Shown here: in pieces, positions 5,844 through 13,713 of the stretch
Layout: the number at the start of each line of letters is the position of its first letter
Numbering within the stretch: the first letter of the stretch is position 1
NCBI GenBank assembly: GCA_900757385.1
Contig: CAAENO010000100.1
Coordinates: 1-13,763 of the forward strand
Origin: an uncultured Collinsella sp.
GTDB taxonomy: Bacteria; Actinomycetota; Coriobacteriia; Coriobacteriales; Coriobacteriaceae
Length of the DNA stretch: 13,763 bases
Direction of reading: 5' to 3'
Notes under the pieces: generated by a model
The model's input: only the letters and a program-made list of their open reading frames with translations
Told to the model about the DNA's origin: nothing
Databases searched by the model: none
Made by a program: the position numbers and the translations under genes

Positions 5844-5919
5844 TGGTGGGCGATGAGGGATTCGAACCCCCAGCCTTGTGCGTGTAAAGCACCTGCGCTA
5901 ACCGTTGCGCCAATCGCCC
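5844..5919 (-). tRNA. tRNA-Val (anticodon UAC)
   Basis: The minus strand folds as a full 76-nt cloverleaf. The acceptor stem is GGGCGAT/ATCGCCC, the D-stem GCGC/GCGC, and the anticodon loop TTTACAC has TAC at + positions 5884-5886. The T-arm is GGGGG-TTCGAAT-CCCTC, the discriminator is A, and the CCA is encoded. The top pair of the anticodon stem is a G-A mismatch. An unmodified UAC anticodon reads GUA and GUG; with the usual U34 modification it reads more valine codons. A promoter lies just upstream and a terminator just downstream, so it is a single-gene transcript. Its last 18 bases are repeated twice in the adjoining array. Confidence 0.95.
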
Positions 5920-5929
5920 GTGCGGAGAG

Positions 5930-5938
5930 AGTATAGCA
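5930..5938 (-). promoter_or_regulatory. Extended -10 promoter of tRNA-Val
   Basis: On the minus strand TGCTATACT combines a good -10 (TATACT, + positions 5930-5935) with the TG of an extended -10 element. Ten bases separate it from the first base of the tRNA, giving a leader of only a few bases. No strong -35 is found at the usual distance, which fits extended -10 promoters. Confidence 0.6.
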
Positions 5939-6049
5939 AAACAATTGCCTCATTCATCTCATATCCATTAAAGGTAACTGGCGCGTGTCACAGCGGAGCT
6001 GATTCAGTTGAGATTGCCTGAACATTCCGCCCCTCTTTACGCCCTCGGG

Positions 6050-6055
6050 TATACT
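6050..6055 (+). promoter_or_regulatory. Possible -10 box of asnB
   Basis: TATACT lies 51 bases before the asnB start, with no clear -35 at 16-18 bases. Upstream, GCGGA (5993-5997) pairs with TCCGC (6026-6030), and inside that TTCAG (6003-6007) pairs with CTGAA (6018-6022). This compound dyad could be an operator. The 187-base gap between tRNA-Val and asnB holds nothing else that I can see. Confidence 0.4.
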
Positions 6056-6106
6056 CAAAAGCTACTGATTCGATTTGATGCCCAGCAACAGCAGAGGGGA
6101 TAGTAT

Positions 6107-7987
6107 ATGTGCGGTTTTGTCGGTTTTGTCGGTGGGACGGATAACCAATCCGAGGTGCTCACCAAGATGATGGACCGCATCGTCCATCGCGGTCCCGACA
6201 TGGGCGGTCAGTTTATCGACGGCCGCGTTGCCCTCGGCTTCCGCCGCCTGTCGATCCTCGACCTGACCGAGGCTGGCGCCCAACCCATGGCCAACGAGGA
6301 CGGTAGCGTCGTTATCGTCTTTAACGGCGAGATCTACAACTTCCAAGAACTCCGTTCCGAGCTCGAGGCCAAGGGCTACAAGTTCCACTGCGGCGCCGAC
6401 ACCGAGAGCCTCCTGCACGGCTACGAGGAGTGGGGCGAGGCCGTCCTCGATCGCCTGCGCGGTATGTACGCCTTCGTCATCTGGGACAAAAAGAAGAACA
6501 AGCTTTTTGGCGCCCGCGATATCTTTGGCATCAAGCCGCTCTACTACTATCCCATGGCCGATGCGGGCGATGGCGCTCCGGGCGTGCTCTTTGGTTCCGA
6601 GATCAAGAGCTTCCTGGACTACCCGCACTTCCACAAGGCGGTCAACAAAAAGGCCCTGCGTCCGTACATGACGCTGCAGTATTCGGCAACCGAGGAGACC
6701 TTCTTCGAGGGTGTCTACAAGCTGCCGCCGGCGCACTACTTTACCGTCGATATCCCGACCGGCAAGATGAACATCGAGCGCTACTGGGATTGCGATTACT
6801 CTGCCGTCGAGAAGCCGTTCGAAGAGTATGTTGATGAGCTGGACGAGGTCGTTCACGAGAGCGTCGAGGCCCATCGCATCGCCGACGTCAAGGTCGCGTC
6901 GTTCCTCTCCGGTGGCGTCGACTCCAGCTACATCGCCGCTTGCCTCATGCCCGACAAGACCTTCTCGGTGGGCTTTGACTACAAGAACTTCAACGAGACC
7001 AACTACGCCAAGGAGCTTTCCGATAAGCTCGGCGTCGAGAATGTCCGCAAGATGATTACCGCCGACGAGTTCTTCGGTGCGCTCGAGGACATCCAGTATC
7101 ACATGGACGAGCCGCAGTCCAACCTGTCTTCCGTGCCGCTGTGGTTCTTGGCCGAGATGGCCCGCAAGGACGTCACCGTCGTGCTTTCGGGCGAAGGTGC
7201 CGACGAGCTCTTTGGCGGCTACGCCTACTACGAGGACACGGTCCCAGTCCGCAAGTACAAAAAGATGGTGCCGCTGCCCATCCGCCGCGCGCTCGGTAAC
7301 CTGGCGTTGCATATGCCGTACTTCAAGGGACATAACTTCCTGGTCAAGGGTGCCGAGATCCCCGAGAAGTCGTTCCTGGGACAGGCTCTGGTATGGCCGG
7401 AGCGCGAGGTCGACGGCGTGCTCAAGCCCGAGTACAACACCGGCGATGGCGCCTTCGAGCTCGCCGCTCCCATCTATGCGCGCGTGAAGGGTCAGCCCGA
7501 GCTGGTCAAGAAGCAGTACCTGGACATGAACATGTGGCTCCCGGGCGACATTCTGCTCAAGGCCGACAAGATGTGCATGGCGCACTCGCTGGAGCTGCGC
7601 GTGCCCTTCCTGGACCGCAAAGTCATGGAGTTCGCCGAACACATTCCCGACCGCTACCGCATCAACGAGAACGGCAACAAACAGGTACTCCGCCACGCTG
7701 CCAACAAGTCGCTGCCCGATGAGTGGGCCACCCGTCCCAAGGTGGGCTTCCCGGTGCCGATTGTCTACTGGCTGCGCGAGCAAAAGTGGTACGACTATGT
7801 CAAGGAGTACTTCACCGCGCCGTGGGCAAGCGAGTTCTTCGATACCGACGAGCTCATGCACCTGCTCGATTTGCACTTTGCGGGCAAGGGCGATTTCCAG
7901 CGCAAGATCTATACGCCGCTCGTGTTCCTGGTGTGGTACAAGCGCTTCTTTATCGACGAGGACCAGCCCGCTGTTCAGGCTGCCTAG
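6107..7987 (+). CDS. asnB: Asparagine synthetase (glutamine-hydrolysing)
   Basis: AsnB converts aspartate, glutamine and ATP to asparagine, glutamate, AMP and pyrophosphate in the cytosol. After removal of Met1, Cys2 of MCGFVGFVGG is the N-terminal nucleophile of the class II glutaminase domain (about residues 1-190), which also shows RLSILDLTEAGAQPM and NGEIYNF. The synthetase domain carries the PP-loop SGGVDSS at residues 268-274, then LSGEGADELFGGY and RVPFLDRKVMEFA. At 626 residues it is the longer Gram-positive form rather than the roughly 554-residue E. coli form. GAGGGGA at 6094-6100 is well spaced before the ATG. Codon use is strongly biased to C-ending codons and AAG, suggesting high expression. 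It forms its own transcription unit, with a terminator behind it. Confidence 0.95.
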   Translation: MCGFVGFVGGTDNQSEVLTKMMDRIVHRGPDMGGQFIDGRVALGFRRLSILDLTEAGAQPMANEDGSVVIVFNGEIYNFQELRSELEAKGYKFHCGADTESLLHGYEEWGEAVLDRLRGMYAFVIWDKKKNKLFGARDIFGIKPLYYYPMADAGDGAPGVLFGSEIKSFLDYPHFHKAVNKKALRPYMTLQYSATEETFFEGVYKLPPAHYFTVDIPTGKMNIERYWDCDYSAVEKPFEEYVDELDEVVHESVEAHRIADVKVASFLSGGVDSSYIAACLMPDKTFSVGFDYKNFNETNYAKELSDKLGVENVRKMITADEFFGALEDIQYHMDEPQSNLSSVPLWFLAEMARKDVTVVLSGEGADELFGGYAYYEDTVPVRKYKKMVPLPIRRALGNLALHMPYFKGHNFLVKGAEIPEKSFLGQALVWPEREVDGVLKPEYNTGDGAFELAAPIYARVKGQPELVKKQYLDMNMWLPGDILLKADKMCMAHSLELRVPFLDRKVMEFAEHIPDRYRINENGNKQVLRHAANKSLPDEWATRPKVGFPVPIVYWLREQKWYDYVKEYFTAPWASEFFDTDELMHLLDLHFAGKGDFQRKIYTPLVFLVWYKRFFIDEDQPAVQAA

Positions 7988-8012
7988 CCTCGGCTTACGA
8001 ACGCCTGCGCGT

Positions 8013-8037
8013 AACGGCTCCTCCGGGAGCCGTTTTT
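8013..8037 (+). terminator. Intrinsic terminator of asnB
   Basis: AACGGCTCC (8013-8021) pairs perfectly with GGAGCCGTT (8026-8034) around TCCG. With the last stem bases the T-run is TTTTT. It lies 25 bases after the asnB stop. Confidence 0.88.
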
Positions 8038-8099
8038 GCGTGAGCACGTTTCAGTTACTATGAAAACCGTCCCTGCCAAATGGCTGAGAAAGGTGAAAG

Positions 8100-9662
8100 A
8101 TGCACCATTCGGATTCCGCGACCGTGACCACGGTCGATACGCTTGCCAAGCTTCTCGATGTGTGCGGCGAGCTGCGCGCATCAGAGCAGGTTGACGAGCG
8201 TGCCGTGACCGGCTGCTCGTTTGATTCGCGCGCGGTCTCGGCAGGTGACGTATTCTTTTGCAAAGGTGCTGCCTTTAAGCCCGCGTTTTTGAGCATGGCG
8301 CTCGATGCGGGCGCCGTCGCATTTGTGTGCGAGGAGTCGCTGGTCGAGTCTCTGGAGCCGCTGGCGCAGGAGAGCGGTGCTGCAATGCTGGTTGTTGATA
8401 GTGTTCGCACGGCCATGGCCCTGTTGCCGCCGGAGGTCTACGACCGTCCCGACCACGACGTCAAGATCGTGGGCATCACCGGCACCAAGGGTAAGACCAC
8501 GGCCGCTTTTATGCTCCAGTCCATCATCAAGGCGGCGGGCGAGTCCTGCGGCATGATCGGCTCGGTGAGTACCGACGATGGTATCGAGTGCTACGAGAGC
8601 ACCAACACCACGCCCGAGGCCCCCGAGGTCTGGCGCCATATCGCCAACTGCCGCACGTCCGGTCGCCAGTCCATGGTCATGGAAGTCTCGAGCCAGGCGC
8701 TCAAGTACCAACGCGTCGAGAACCTGCCCTTTGATGTGGCGTGCTTCCTCAACATCGGCCGCGACCACATCTCGCCGATCGAACACCCCACGTTTGAGGA
8801 TTATTTTGAGAGCAAACTCAGGATCTTTGACCAGGCAAAGACCGCCGTGGTGAATCTGGGCACCGAAGAGGTCGACCGTGTGCTGGAGGCAGCGTCGACG
8901 GCCGAGCGCTTGGTGACCGTTGGCGTCGAGCATCCCGAGGCAAGCCTGTGGGCGAGCGACGTACGCATGGTCGGCTTTAGCATCGAGTTCAACTTGCATG
9001 GCCTGTGTGCCGACGAGTCCGAGGCGGGGGAGAAGATCCTGCTGGGTATCGCGGGAGACTTTAACGTGGAGAACGCGCTGGTCGCTATCGCCGCCGCGCG
9101 CGAGATCGGCATCGGTATCGAGGCTATCAAGAAGGGCCTCTCCAAACTGCGTGTGCCGGGCCGTATGGAGGTCGTGGAGTCGAAGGACGGCCGCGTGATT
9201 TGCGTTGTCGACTACGCGCACAACCAGCTTTCGTTCCGCTCGCTCTTTTCGTCGGTCAAGCGCGCGTTTCCCGCCAGTCCGGTCATTGCGCTGTTTGGTG
9301 CTGCTGGAGGCAAGGCGCAGGAGCGCCGTGAGCAGCTTCCGCGCGAGGCCGCACCATATTCTGATCTGCTGATCTTTACCAACGAGGATCCGGCTCACGA
9401 GGACCCGATGAAGGTCTGTCGCGAGCTTGCCGAGCATGTTCCCGACGATACCCCGAACAAGATCATCCTCGATCGCGAGGCTGCTGTGCACGCGGCATTC
9501 AAGGCGGCGCGCGAGGAATACGTCAGCCCCGATGCGCCCACCATCGTCTTGCTGTTGGCAAAGGGCGACGAGGAGCTCATGCACGTGGGTGATGAGTTCG
9601 TACCCATCGAGAGCGATCTTTCGCTTGCCAATCGTTTAATCGATGTTACCCAGTTTGACTAA
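8100..9662 (+). CDS. murE: UDP-N-acetylmuramoyl-tripeptide synthetase (MurE family)
   Basis: MurE adds the third residue of the peptidoglycan stem peptide to UDP-MurNAc-L-Ala-D-Glu, using ATP. The 520-residue protein shows an N-terminal UDP-substrate domain (FDSRAVSAGDVFFCKG), the P-loop GTKGKTT at 128-134, TTPEAPEV, MEVSSQAL, NIGRDHISPIEH, the lysine expected to be carbamylated (Lys239, in YFESKLRIF) and VDYAHN. The C-terminal domain has TNEDPAHEDP at 427-436. In meso-DAP-adding enzymes the aligned motif is DNPR, with Arg contacting DAP; here it is EDPA. The added residue is therefore probably not DAP, and L-Lys or L-Orn is plausible. A AAAGGTG site precedes the ATG, and TACTAT at 8056-8061 could be a weak -10. 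The next genes include murI, another wall-precursor enzyme. Confidence 0.9.
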   Translation: MHHSDSATVTTVDTLAKLLDVCGELRASEQVDERAVTGCSFDSRAVSAGDVFFCKGAAFKPAFLSMALDAGAVAFVCEESLVESLEPLAQESGAAMLVVDSVRTAMALLPPEVYDRPDHDVKIVGITGTKGKTTAAFMLQSIIKAAGESCGMIGSVSTDDGIECYESTNTTPEAPEVWRHIANCRTSGRQSMVMEVSSQALKYQRVENLPFDVACFLNIGRDHISPIEHPTFEDYFESKLRIFDQAKTAVVNLGTEEVDRVLEAASTAERLVTVGVEHPEASLWASDVRMVGFSIEFNLHGLCADESEAGEKILLGIAGDFNVENALVAIAAAREIGIGIEAIKKGLSKLRVPGRMEVVESKDGRVICVVDYAHNQLSFRSLFSSVKRAFPASPVIALFGAAGGKAQERREQLPREAAPYSDLLIFTNEDPAHEDPMKVCRELAEHVPDDTPNKIILDREAAVHAAFKAAREEYVSPDAPTIVLLLAKGDEELMHVGDEFVPIESDLSLANRLIDVTQFD

Positions 9663-9676
9663 TGAACTGCGATGAG

Positions 9677-9737
9677 GGCGGCGTCCCGAGCGCGCTGCCG
9701 TTGCAAGCGCGTTTCCCCTCAAGCGAGGCGCGCCGCC
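9677..9737 (+). other. Nested stem-loop between murE and the HAD gene
   Basis: GGCGGCG (9677-9683) pairs perfectly with CGCCGCC (9731-9737). Inside, CGCGCT (9691-9696) pairs with AGCGCG (9706-9711), which is followed by GTTTCCCC. No proper T-run follows either stem, so this may be a weak terminator, a processing site or an mRNA-stabilising structure. It occupies most of the 111-base gap. Confidence 0.4.
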
Positions 9738-9773
9738 TAAGACCAGAAGCCCCTTCTACGTAATGGAGTGACC

Positions 9774-10685
9774 ATGTCCCACAATACCCTGCCGACCGTT
9801 GCCGAGCTTTCGGGCGAGATGCGCGAGCGCCTTGCCAAGGTCAAGTACGTCTTTACCGATCTGGACGCCACGATGCTCGCGCCCGGCTCGTGCGTGCTGC
9901 GCGACAACGACGGTAATCCCTCGACCAAGCTCGTCGAGGCCGTCGTGGCGCTTGCCCGCGCTGGCATCCAGGTAATTCCCACCTCGGGTCGCAACCGCAC
10001 CATGATCCACGAAGATGCCCGCGTGCTCGGCCTCAACTCCTACATTGGCGAGATGGGTGGCCTGGTCATGTACGACCTCAAGGCCAACGACTGGGAGTAT
10101 CTGACCGGCGACATGCCTTACGACCCCGCCTGCGGCCTTACGCCGCACCAGGTGATTGAGCAGACCGGCGTGTGCGAGAAGATTCTCGCTCGCTGGCCGC
10201 ACAAGATCGAGTACCACAACGACATGTCGACTGGCTATAAGTACCGCGAGGTCACCGTCGGCATGCGCGGCGATATTCCCGATGACGAGGCGCAGGCCAT
10301 CCTCGACGAGGCCGGCTGCGGTCTGGTCTGGGCCTGCAACGGCCACTTGACTCATCTGTCCAAGCCGACGACCCTCGAGCTCGATCGCGTCGAGGACGGT
10401 CGTGCCTTTAACATCAATCCGTCGGGTCTCGACAAGGGCGTGGCGGTCGCGCGTTTCTGCGAGCATCTGGGCATCGAGCGCGACGAGACGCTGGCACTCG
10501 GCGACTCCGAGTCTGATTTCTACATGGCCGACCACGTGGGCACGTTCTGCCTGGTCGAGAACGGTCTGACCAGCGCCGGCGCGTCCGAGTTTCTTGCGTC
10601 CTGCGATAACGCCTTTGTCACGCGCGGCAGGATCGTTGACGGCTGGGCGGCGACGGCGGAGCTGCTCGTCGCGGCCCGTTCATAG
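9774..10685 (+). CDS. HAD-superfamily phosphatase (sucrose-phosphatase/Cof-like)
   Basis: This is a predicted cytosolic phosphohydrolase of unknown substrate, 303 residues. All four HAD motifs are visible: motif I FTDLDATM with nucleophile Asp29 and Asp31, motif II PTSGR, motif III Lys221 in GLDKGVAVA, and motif IV GDSESDF at 243-249. The insert between motifs II and III (about residues 90-215) is a large C2-type cap, as in the Cof, mannosyl-3-phosphoglycerate phosphatase and sucrose-phosphatase groups. Motif I has Ala where DxDGT usually has Gly. I chose ATG 9774 because GGAG at 9765-9768 is well placed for it, whereas the in-frame GTG at 9768 would overlap this site. It sits between murE and murI, but no role in the wall can be inferred from sequence alone. 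Confidence 0.82.
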   Translation: MSHNTLPTVAELSGEMRERLAKVKYVFTDLDATMLAPGSCVLRDNDGNPSTKLVEAVVALARAGIQVIPTSGRNRTMIHEDARVLGLNSYIGEMGGLVMYDLKANDWEYLTGDMPYDPACGLTPHQVIEQTGVCEKILARWPHKIEYHNDMSTGYKYREVTVGMRGDIPDDEAQAILDEAGCGLVWACNGHLTHLSKPTTLELDRVEDGRAFNINPSGLDKGVAVARFCEHLGIERDETLALGDSESDFYMADHVGTFCLVENGLTSAGASEFLASCDNAFVTRGRIVDGWAATAELLVAARS

Positions 10686-10738
10686 CGCAGTGCCGTTACA
10701 CTTGGCCATATCTTTTCGAGAGAGAATCTGGTGAGGTA

Positions 10739-11623
10739 ATGTCCGATATCGAGAATCTGGCCGGTGATACGCGCCCCATCGGCGTGTTCGACTCGGGCCT
10801 GGGCGGCTTGACGGTTGCGCGCGCGATTGCGACGGCGCTTCCGCACGAGTCCGTCTACTACTTTGGCGATACCAAGCGCTGCCCTTACGGCACCCGCACC
10901 GAGGACGAGGTGCGCTCGTTTGCGCTACAGGCGGGGCGATGGCTTTCGAGACACGACGTCAAGATCATGGTCATCGCCTGCAATACGGCGACGGCAGCGG
11001 CGCTTCGCCTGGCTCAGCAGGTGCTCGATGTCCCCGTGATTGGCGTAATCGCGCCGGGCGCGCGTGCTGCCATCAACAGCACCCGCACGCGCCGTGTGGG
11101 CGTGCTCGCCACCAACCTCACCATCCGCTCGGGCGCCTACACGCGCGCCATCCAGGACTTGGATGCCGGCGTGGACGTGTATGGCTGCCCTGCCTCGAGC
11201 TTTGTCGAGGTTGTCGAGCACGAGCTCGCCTCGGGCGCGCATCTGCAGGAGCAGTGGCTCGAGAACGAGGATATTTTTGATACGCCAGCCGTTCGCGCGC
11301 TGGTCAACGCCACAGTCGAGCCACTGCACGATCGTGGCATCGATACCGTGGTGCTCGGCTGTACGCACTTTCCGTTGCTGGTGGGCCCCATCCGTCATGC
11401 GTTGGGGCCCGGGGTGCGCGTGGTGAGCTCCGCCGAGGAGACCACCCGCGAGCTGACCGATATCCTCACGCGCCGTGAGCAGCTGGCGGGCAACACCGCC
11501 GAGCCGCAGCATCGCTTTGCCACCACGTCCGACAACATTGCCGAGTTTGCGGTGGCGGGCAGCTTTATCTTTGGCCAGCCGCTCAAAAGCATCGAGCATG
11601 TCGATATCGACGAACTCGGTTAG
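10739..11623 (+). CDS. murI: Glutamate racemase
   Basis: MurI interconverts L- and D-glutamate to supply D-Glu for UDP-MurNAc-peptide synthesis. The 294-residue cofactor-independent racemase shows GVFDSGLGGLTVAR (Asp18, Ser19), FGDTKRCPYGTR, VIACNTATAAAL with catalytic Cys81, and VLGCTHFPLL with catalytic Cys208 and its neighbouring Thr-His. The length is slightly above the usual 260-285. The ATG follows GGTGAGGT very closely (about two bases from the GAGG core), so initiation may be weak, or an upstream GAGAGA may contribute. The gap from the HAD gene is 53 bases. Its order before rph and rdgB matches the arrangement seen in Actinobacteria such as Mycobacterium. Confidence 0.94.
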   Translation: MSDIENLAGDTRPIGVFDSGLGGLTVARAIATALPHESVYYFGDTKRCPYGTRTEDEVRSFALQAGRWLSRHDVKIMVIACNTATAAALRLAQQVLDVPVIGVIAPGARAAINSTRTRRVGVLATNLTIRSGAYTRAIQDLDAGVDVYGCPASSFVEVVEHELASGAHLQEQWLENEDIFDTPAVRALVNATVEPLHDRGIDTVVLGCTHFPLLVGPIRHALGPGVRVVSSAEETTRELTDILTRREQLAGNTAEPQHRFATTSDNIAEFAVAGSFIFGQPLKSIEHVDIDELG

Positions 11624-11676
11624 GCACACAATGTCGCCGGAGTCTTCGCCACATCTTTTGCCGAAAGGATAGTTCC

Positions 11677-12402
11677 ATGGAATATATGCAGGTCAACCGC
11701 GCCAACGGCCGCGCCGCAAACGAGCTGCGTCCCGTTAAGCTCACCCGCGGCGTCATGAAGCACGCCCACGGCTCGTGCCTGGCAGAGTTTGGCGACACGC
11801 GCGTGCTGTGCGCCGCCACCATCGAGGAGGGCGTTCCGGGCTGGCGCAAGGGCGCTAAGGCCGGTTGGGTAACGGCGGAATATGCGATGCTGCCGGCGTC
11901 GACCGGCAAGCGCTGCAAGCGCGAACATGCCAACCGCAAGGGCCGTTCCATGGAGATCGAGCGCTTGATCGGCCGCAGCCTGCGCACCGTCGTCAATATG
12001 AAGGCGCTCGGCGAGTACACCGTTACCGTTGACTGCGATGTGATCCAGGCCGATGGCGGCACGCGTACGGCGAGCATCACCGGCGCCTGGGTGGCGCTGC
12101 ACGACGCCCTTGCCATGTGGGTCGAGGCGGGCAAGCTCGAGCGCATTCCGCTTACCGGTCAGGTTGCCGCTATTTCCATGGGCGTCGTCGACGGCAACAC
12201 CCTGCTCGACTTGGATTATTCCGAGGACAGCCACGCCGAGGTCGACATGAACCTCGTCGCCACCGACTCTGGCGAGATGATCGAGCTCCAGGGTACCGGC
12301 GAGCAGGCGCCCTTCGACCGCAAGCGTCTCAACGCCCTGCTCGATCTGGGCGACAAGGGCATCGCCGATCTCATCGAGCTTCAGCGTCAAGCCCTCGCCT
12401 AA
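11677..12402 (+). CDS. rph: Ribonuclease PH
   Basis: RNase PH is a phosphate-dependent 3'-to-5' exoribonuclease that trims tRNA precursors and other RNAs, releasing nucleoside diphosphates. The 241-residue protein fits the family length. It shows RPVKLTRGVMKHAHGSCLAEFGDTRVLC, GWVTAEYAMLPAST, GRSMEIERLIGRSLR with the phosphate-binding Arg region, and TVDCDVIQADGGTRTASITGA. It should form a hexameric ring. The ATG is preceded by AAAGGA at 11664-11669; an in-frame ATG three codons on is less likely. A perfect 10-bp terminator begins at the base after the stop codon, so it is the last gene of the murE-murI transcript. Confidence 0.95.
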   Translation: MEYMQVNRANGRAANELRPVKLTRGVMKHAHGSCLAEFGDTRVLCAATIEEGVPGWRKGAKAGWVTAEYAMLPASTGKRCKREHANRKGRSMEIERLIGRSLRTVVNMKALGEYTVTVDCDVIQADGGTRTASITGAWVALHDALAMWVEAGKLERIPLTGQVAAISMGVVDGNTLLDLDYSEDSHAEVDMNLVATDSGEMIELQGTGEQAPFDRKRLNALLDLGDKGIADLIELQRQALA

Positions 12403-12436
12403 CCTGCCAAAAGGGGATGTTGATTTTGGCAGGTTT
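12403..12436 (+). terminator. Intrinsic terminator after rph
   Basis: CCTGCCAAAA (12403-12412) pairs perfectly over 10 bp with TTTTGGCAGG (12424-12433) around an 11-base loop, followed by TTT. It abuts the rph stop codon. The T-run is short, so some read-through into rdgB is possible. Confidence 0.78.
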
Positions 12437-12544
12437 AATCTGCGAAAACGCCGAAGTATAAGACTGCCGTTGATTGAGAGGGGAGAGGCCGAGGCCCTCG
12501 TTGTCCTCTACACGGCATTGCTATAAGAGACAAGGAGGCCATCT

Positions 12545-13186
12545 ATGGCACTTGAGAAGATTGATATCGACACCCTCGACCCGGCGGCGACCATTGTTGT
12601 GGCCACGGGTAACGCCCATAAGCTCACCGAGATCGAGGCCATTTTGGGCAAGGTCATGCCCGAGGTGCGCTTTGTGGCGCTCGGCCAGCTGGGCGATTTT
12701 GAGGACCCCGAGGAAAACGGCACGACGTTTTTGGAGAACGCCATCATCAAGGCGCAGGCTGCGGTCGAGGAGACGGGCCTTATGGCCATCGCCGACGATT
12801 CCGGCTTGGTCGTCGACGCGCTGGACGGTGAGCCGGGTGTGTATAGCGCGCGTTATGCGGGCGTACACGGCGATGATGCCGCCAACAATGCCAAACTTCT
12901 CGTTAATCTGGAAGGCGTGGCAGACGAGGATCGCACCGCACGCTTTATGAGTGTCGTTGCGCTCATCGACCAAGACGGCCTGGTCACCTATGGTGAGGGC
13001 GCCTGCGAGGGCGTTATCGCACACGAGGGCCGCGGCGACCACGGCTTTGGCTACGACCCGCTGTTCCTGCCGGTCGATACGCCGGGCAAGACTATGGCCG
13101 AGCTCACAGCGGACGAGAAGAACGCCATCAGCCATCGTTTCCATGCACTTGAGCACCTGTCCGCCAAACTCACGGGCGAGGAGTAG
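12545..13186 (+). CDS. rdgB: XTP/dITP diphosphatase (non-canonical purine NTP pyrophosphatase)
   Basis: RdgB hydrolyses (d)ITP and (d)XTP to monophosphates, keeping deaminated purines out of nucleic acids. The 213-residue Ham1-family protein shows VVATGNAHKLTEI (Asn23, Lys26), GTTFLENAIIKAQ, ADDSGLVVDALDG (Asp84/Asp85), GVYSARYAG, GFGYDPLFLP and ISHRFHAL. It begins about 14 residues earlier than the short E. coli form. A strong site, AAGGAGG at 12532-12538, fixes the start. It follows the rph terminator across a 142-base gap, which implies its own promoter or read-through. I found only weak candidates for a promoter, such as TATAAG at 12457-12462. It is followed after three bases by dtd. Confidence 0.94.
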   Translation: MALEKIDIDTLDPAATIVVATGNAHKLTEIEAILGKVMPEVRFVALGQLGDFEDPEENGTTFLENAIIKAQAAVEETGLMAIADDSGLVVDALDGEPGVYSARYAGVHGDDAANNAKLLVNLEGVADEDRTARFMSVVALIDQDGLVTYGEGACEGVIAHEGRGDHGFGYDPLFLPVDTPGKTMAELTADEKNAISHRFHALEHLSAKLTGEE

Positions 13187-13189
13187 GCC

Positions 13190-13636
13190 GTGCGTGCGGT
13201 GGTGCAGCGCGTGCTCAACGCCGGTGTGACGGTCGACGGCGAGTGCGTGGGCCGCATTGGGCGCGGCTATCTGGTATTGCTGGGTGTGGGCCATGGCGAT
13301 ACGCGTGCCGAGGCCGATAAACTATGGGGCAAGCTCCGCGGGCTGCGTATCAACGAGGACGAGAACGGCAAGACTAACTTGGCGCTTGCCGATGTCGACG
13401 GCGAGGTGCTCGTGGTGTCGCAGTTTACGCTGTTTGCCGATTGCCGCCACGGCCGTCGTCCGTCGTTTACGGATGCTGGCGCGCCCGATGTCGCCAACGA
13501 GCTTTATGAGTACTTTCTGACGCTCGTCGCCCAGGACGTCGACCACGTGGCGCACGGCATCTTTGGCGCCGACATGAAAGTCGACCTGGTCAACGACGGC
13601 CCGTTCACCATTGTCCTCGATACCGACAATCTGTAA
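13190..13636 (+). CDS. dtd: D-aminoacyl-tRNA deacylase
   Basis: Dtd hydrolyses the ester bond of D-aminoacyl-tRNAs and glycyl-tRNA-Ala, recycling the tRNA and keeping D-residues out of proteins. The 148-residue protein is full length. It has the two active-site motifs, SQFTLFA at 77-83 and NDGPFT at 135-140, the latter holding the Gly-cisPro pair. The second motif has Phe where GPVT is common. The start is GTG, three bases after the rdgB stop, with GAGGAG inside the end of rdgB (13178-13183) as ribosome binding site. Translational coupling to rdgB is therefore likely. Confidence 0.93.
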   Translation: MRAVVQRVLNAGVTVDGECVGRIGRGYLVLLGVGHGDTRAEADKLWGKLRGLRINEDENGKTNLALADVDGEVLVVSQFTLFADCRHGRRPSFTDAGAPDVANELYEYFLTLVAQDVDHVAHGIFGADMKVDLVNDGPFTIVLDTDNL

Positions 13637-13713
13637 GTAGCCTAATTAGCTGGTTGATTTCCGATCTCAACCGAACACATTGAGCTGACGGCACGCTCCC
13701 GCAGTTAACCGAA

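Noticed and set aside
5309..5936. Several overlapping reading frames on both strands across the repeat array, up to 164 residues
   Set aside because: They translate the DNA repeat itself, are low-complexity, run into the tRNA-Val gene or its copies, lack ribosome binding sites and repeat with the 186-bp period.
6062..8047. 661-residue minus-strand reading frame opposite asnB
   Set aside because: It is a shadow of the strongly biased codons of asnB; it shows no recognisable motif and the + strand gene is certain.
8181..9584. 467-residue minus-strand reading frame opposite murE
   Set aside because: It lies wholly inside murE, has no family features and arises from codon bias in GC-rich DNA.
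9768..9773. GTG start two codons upstream in the HAD gene
   Set aside because: It overlaps the GGAG ribosome binding site that serves the ATG at 9774.
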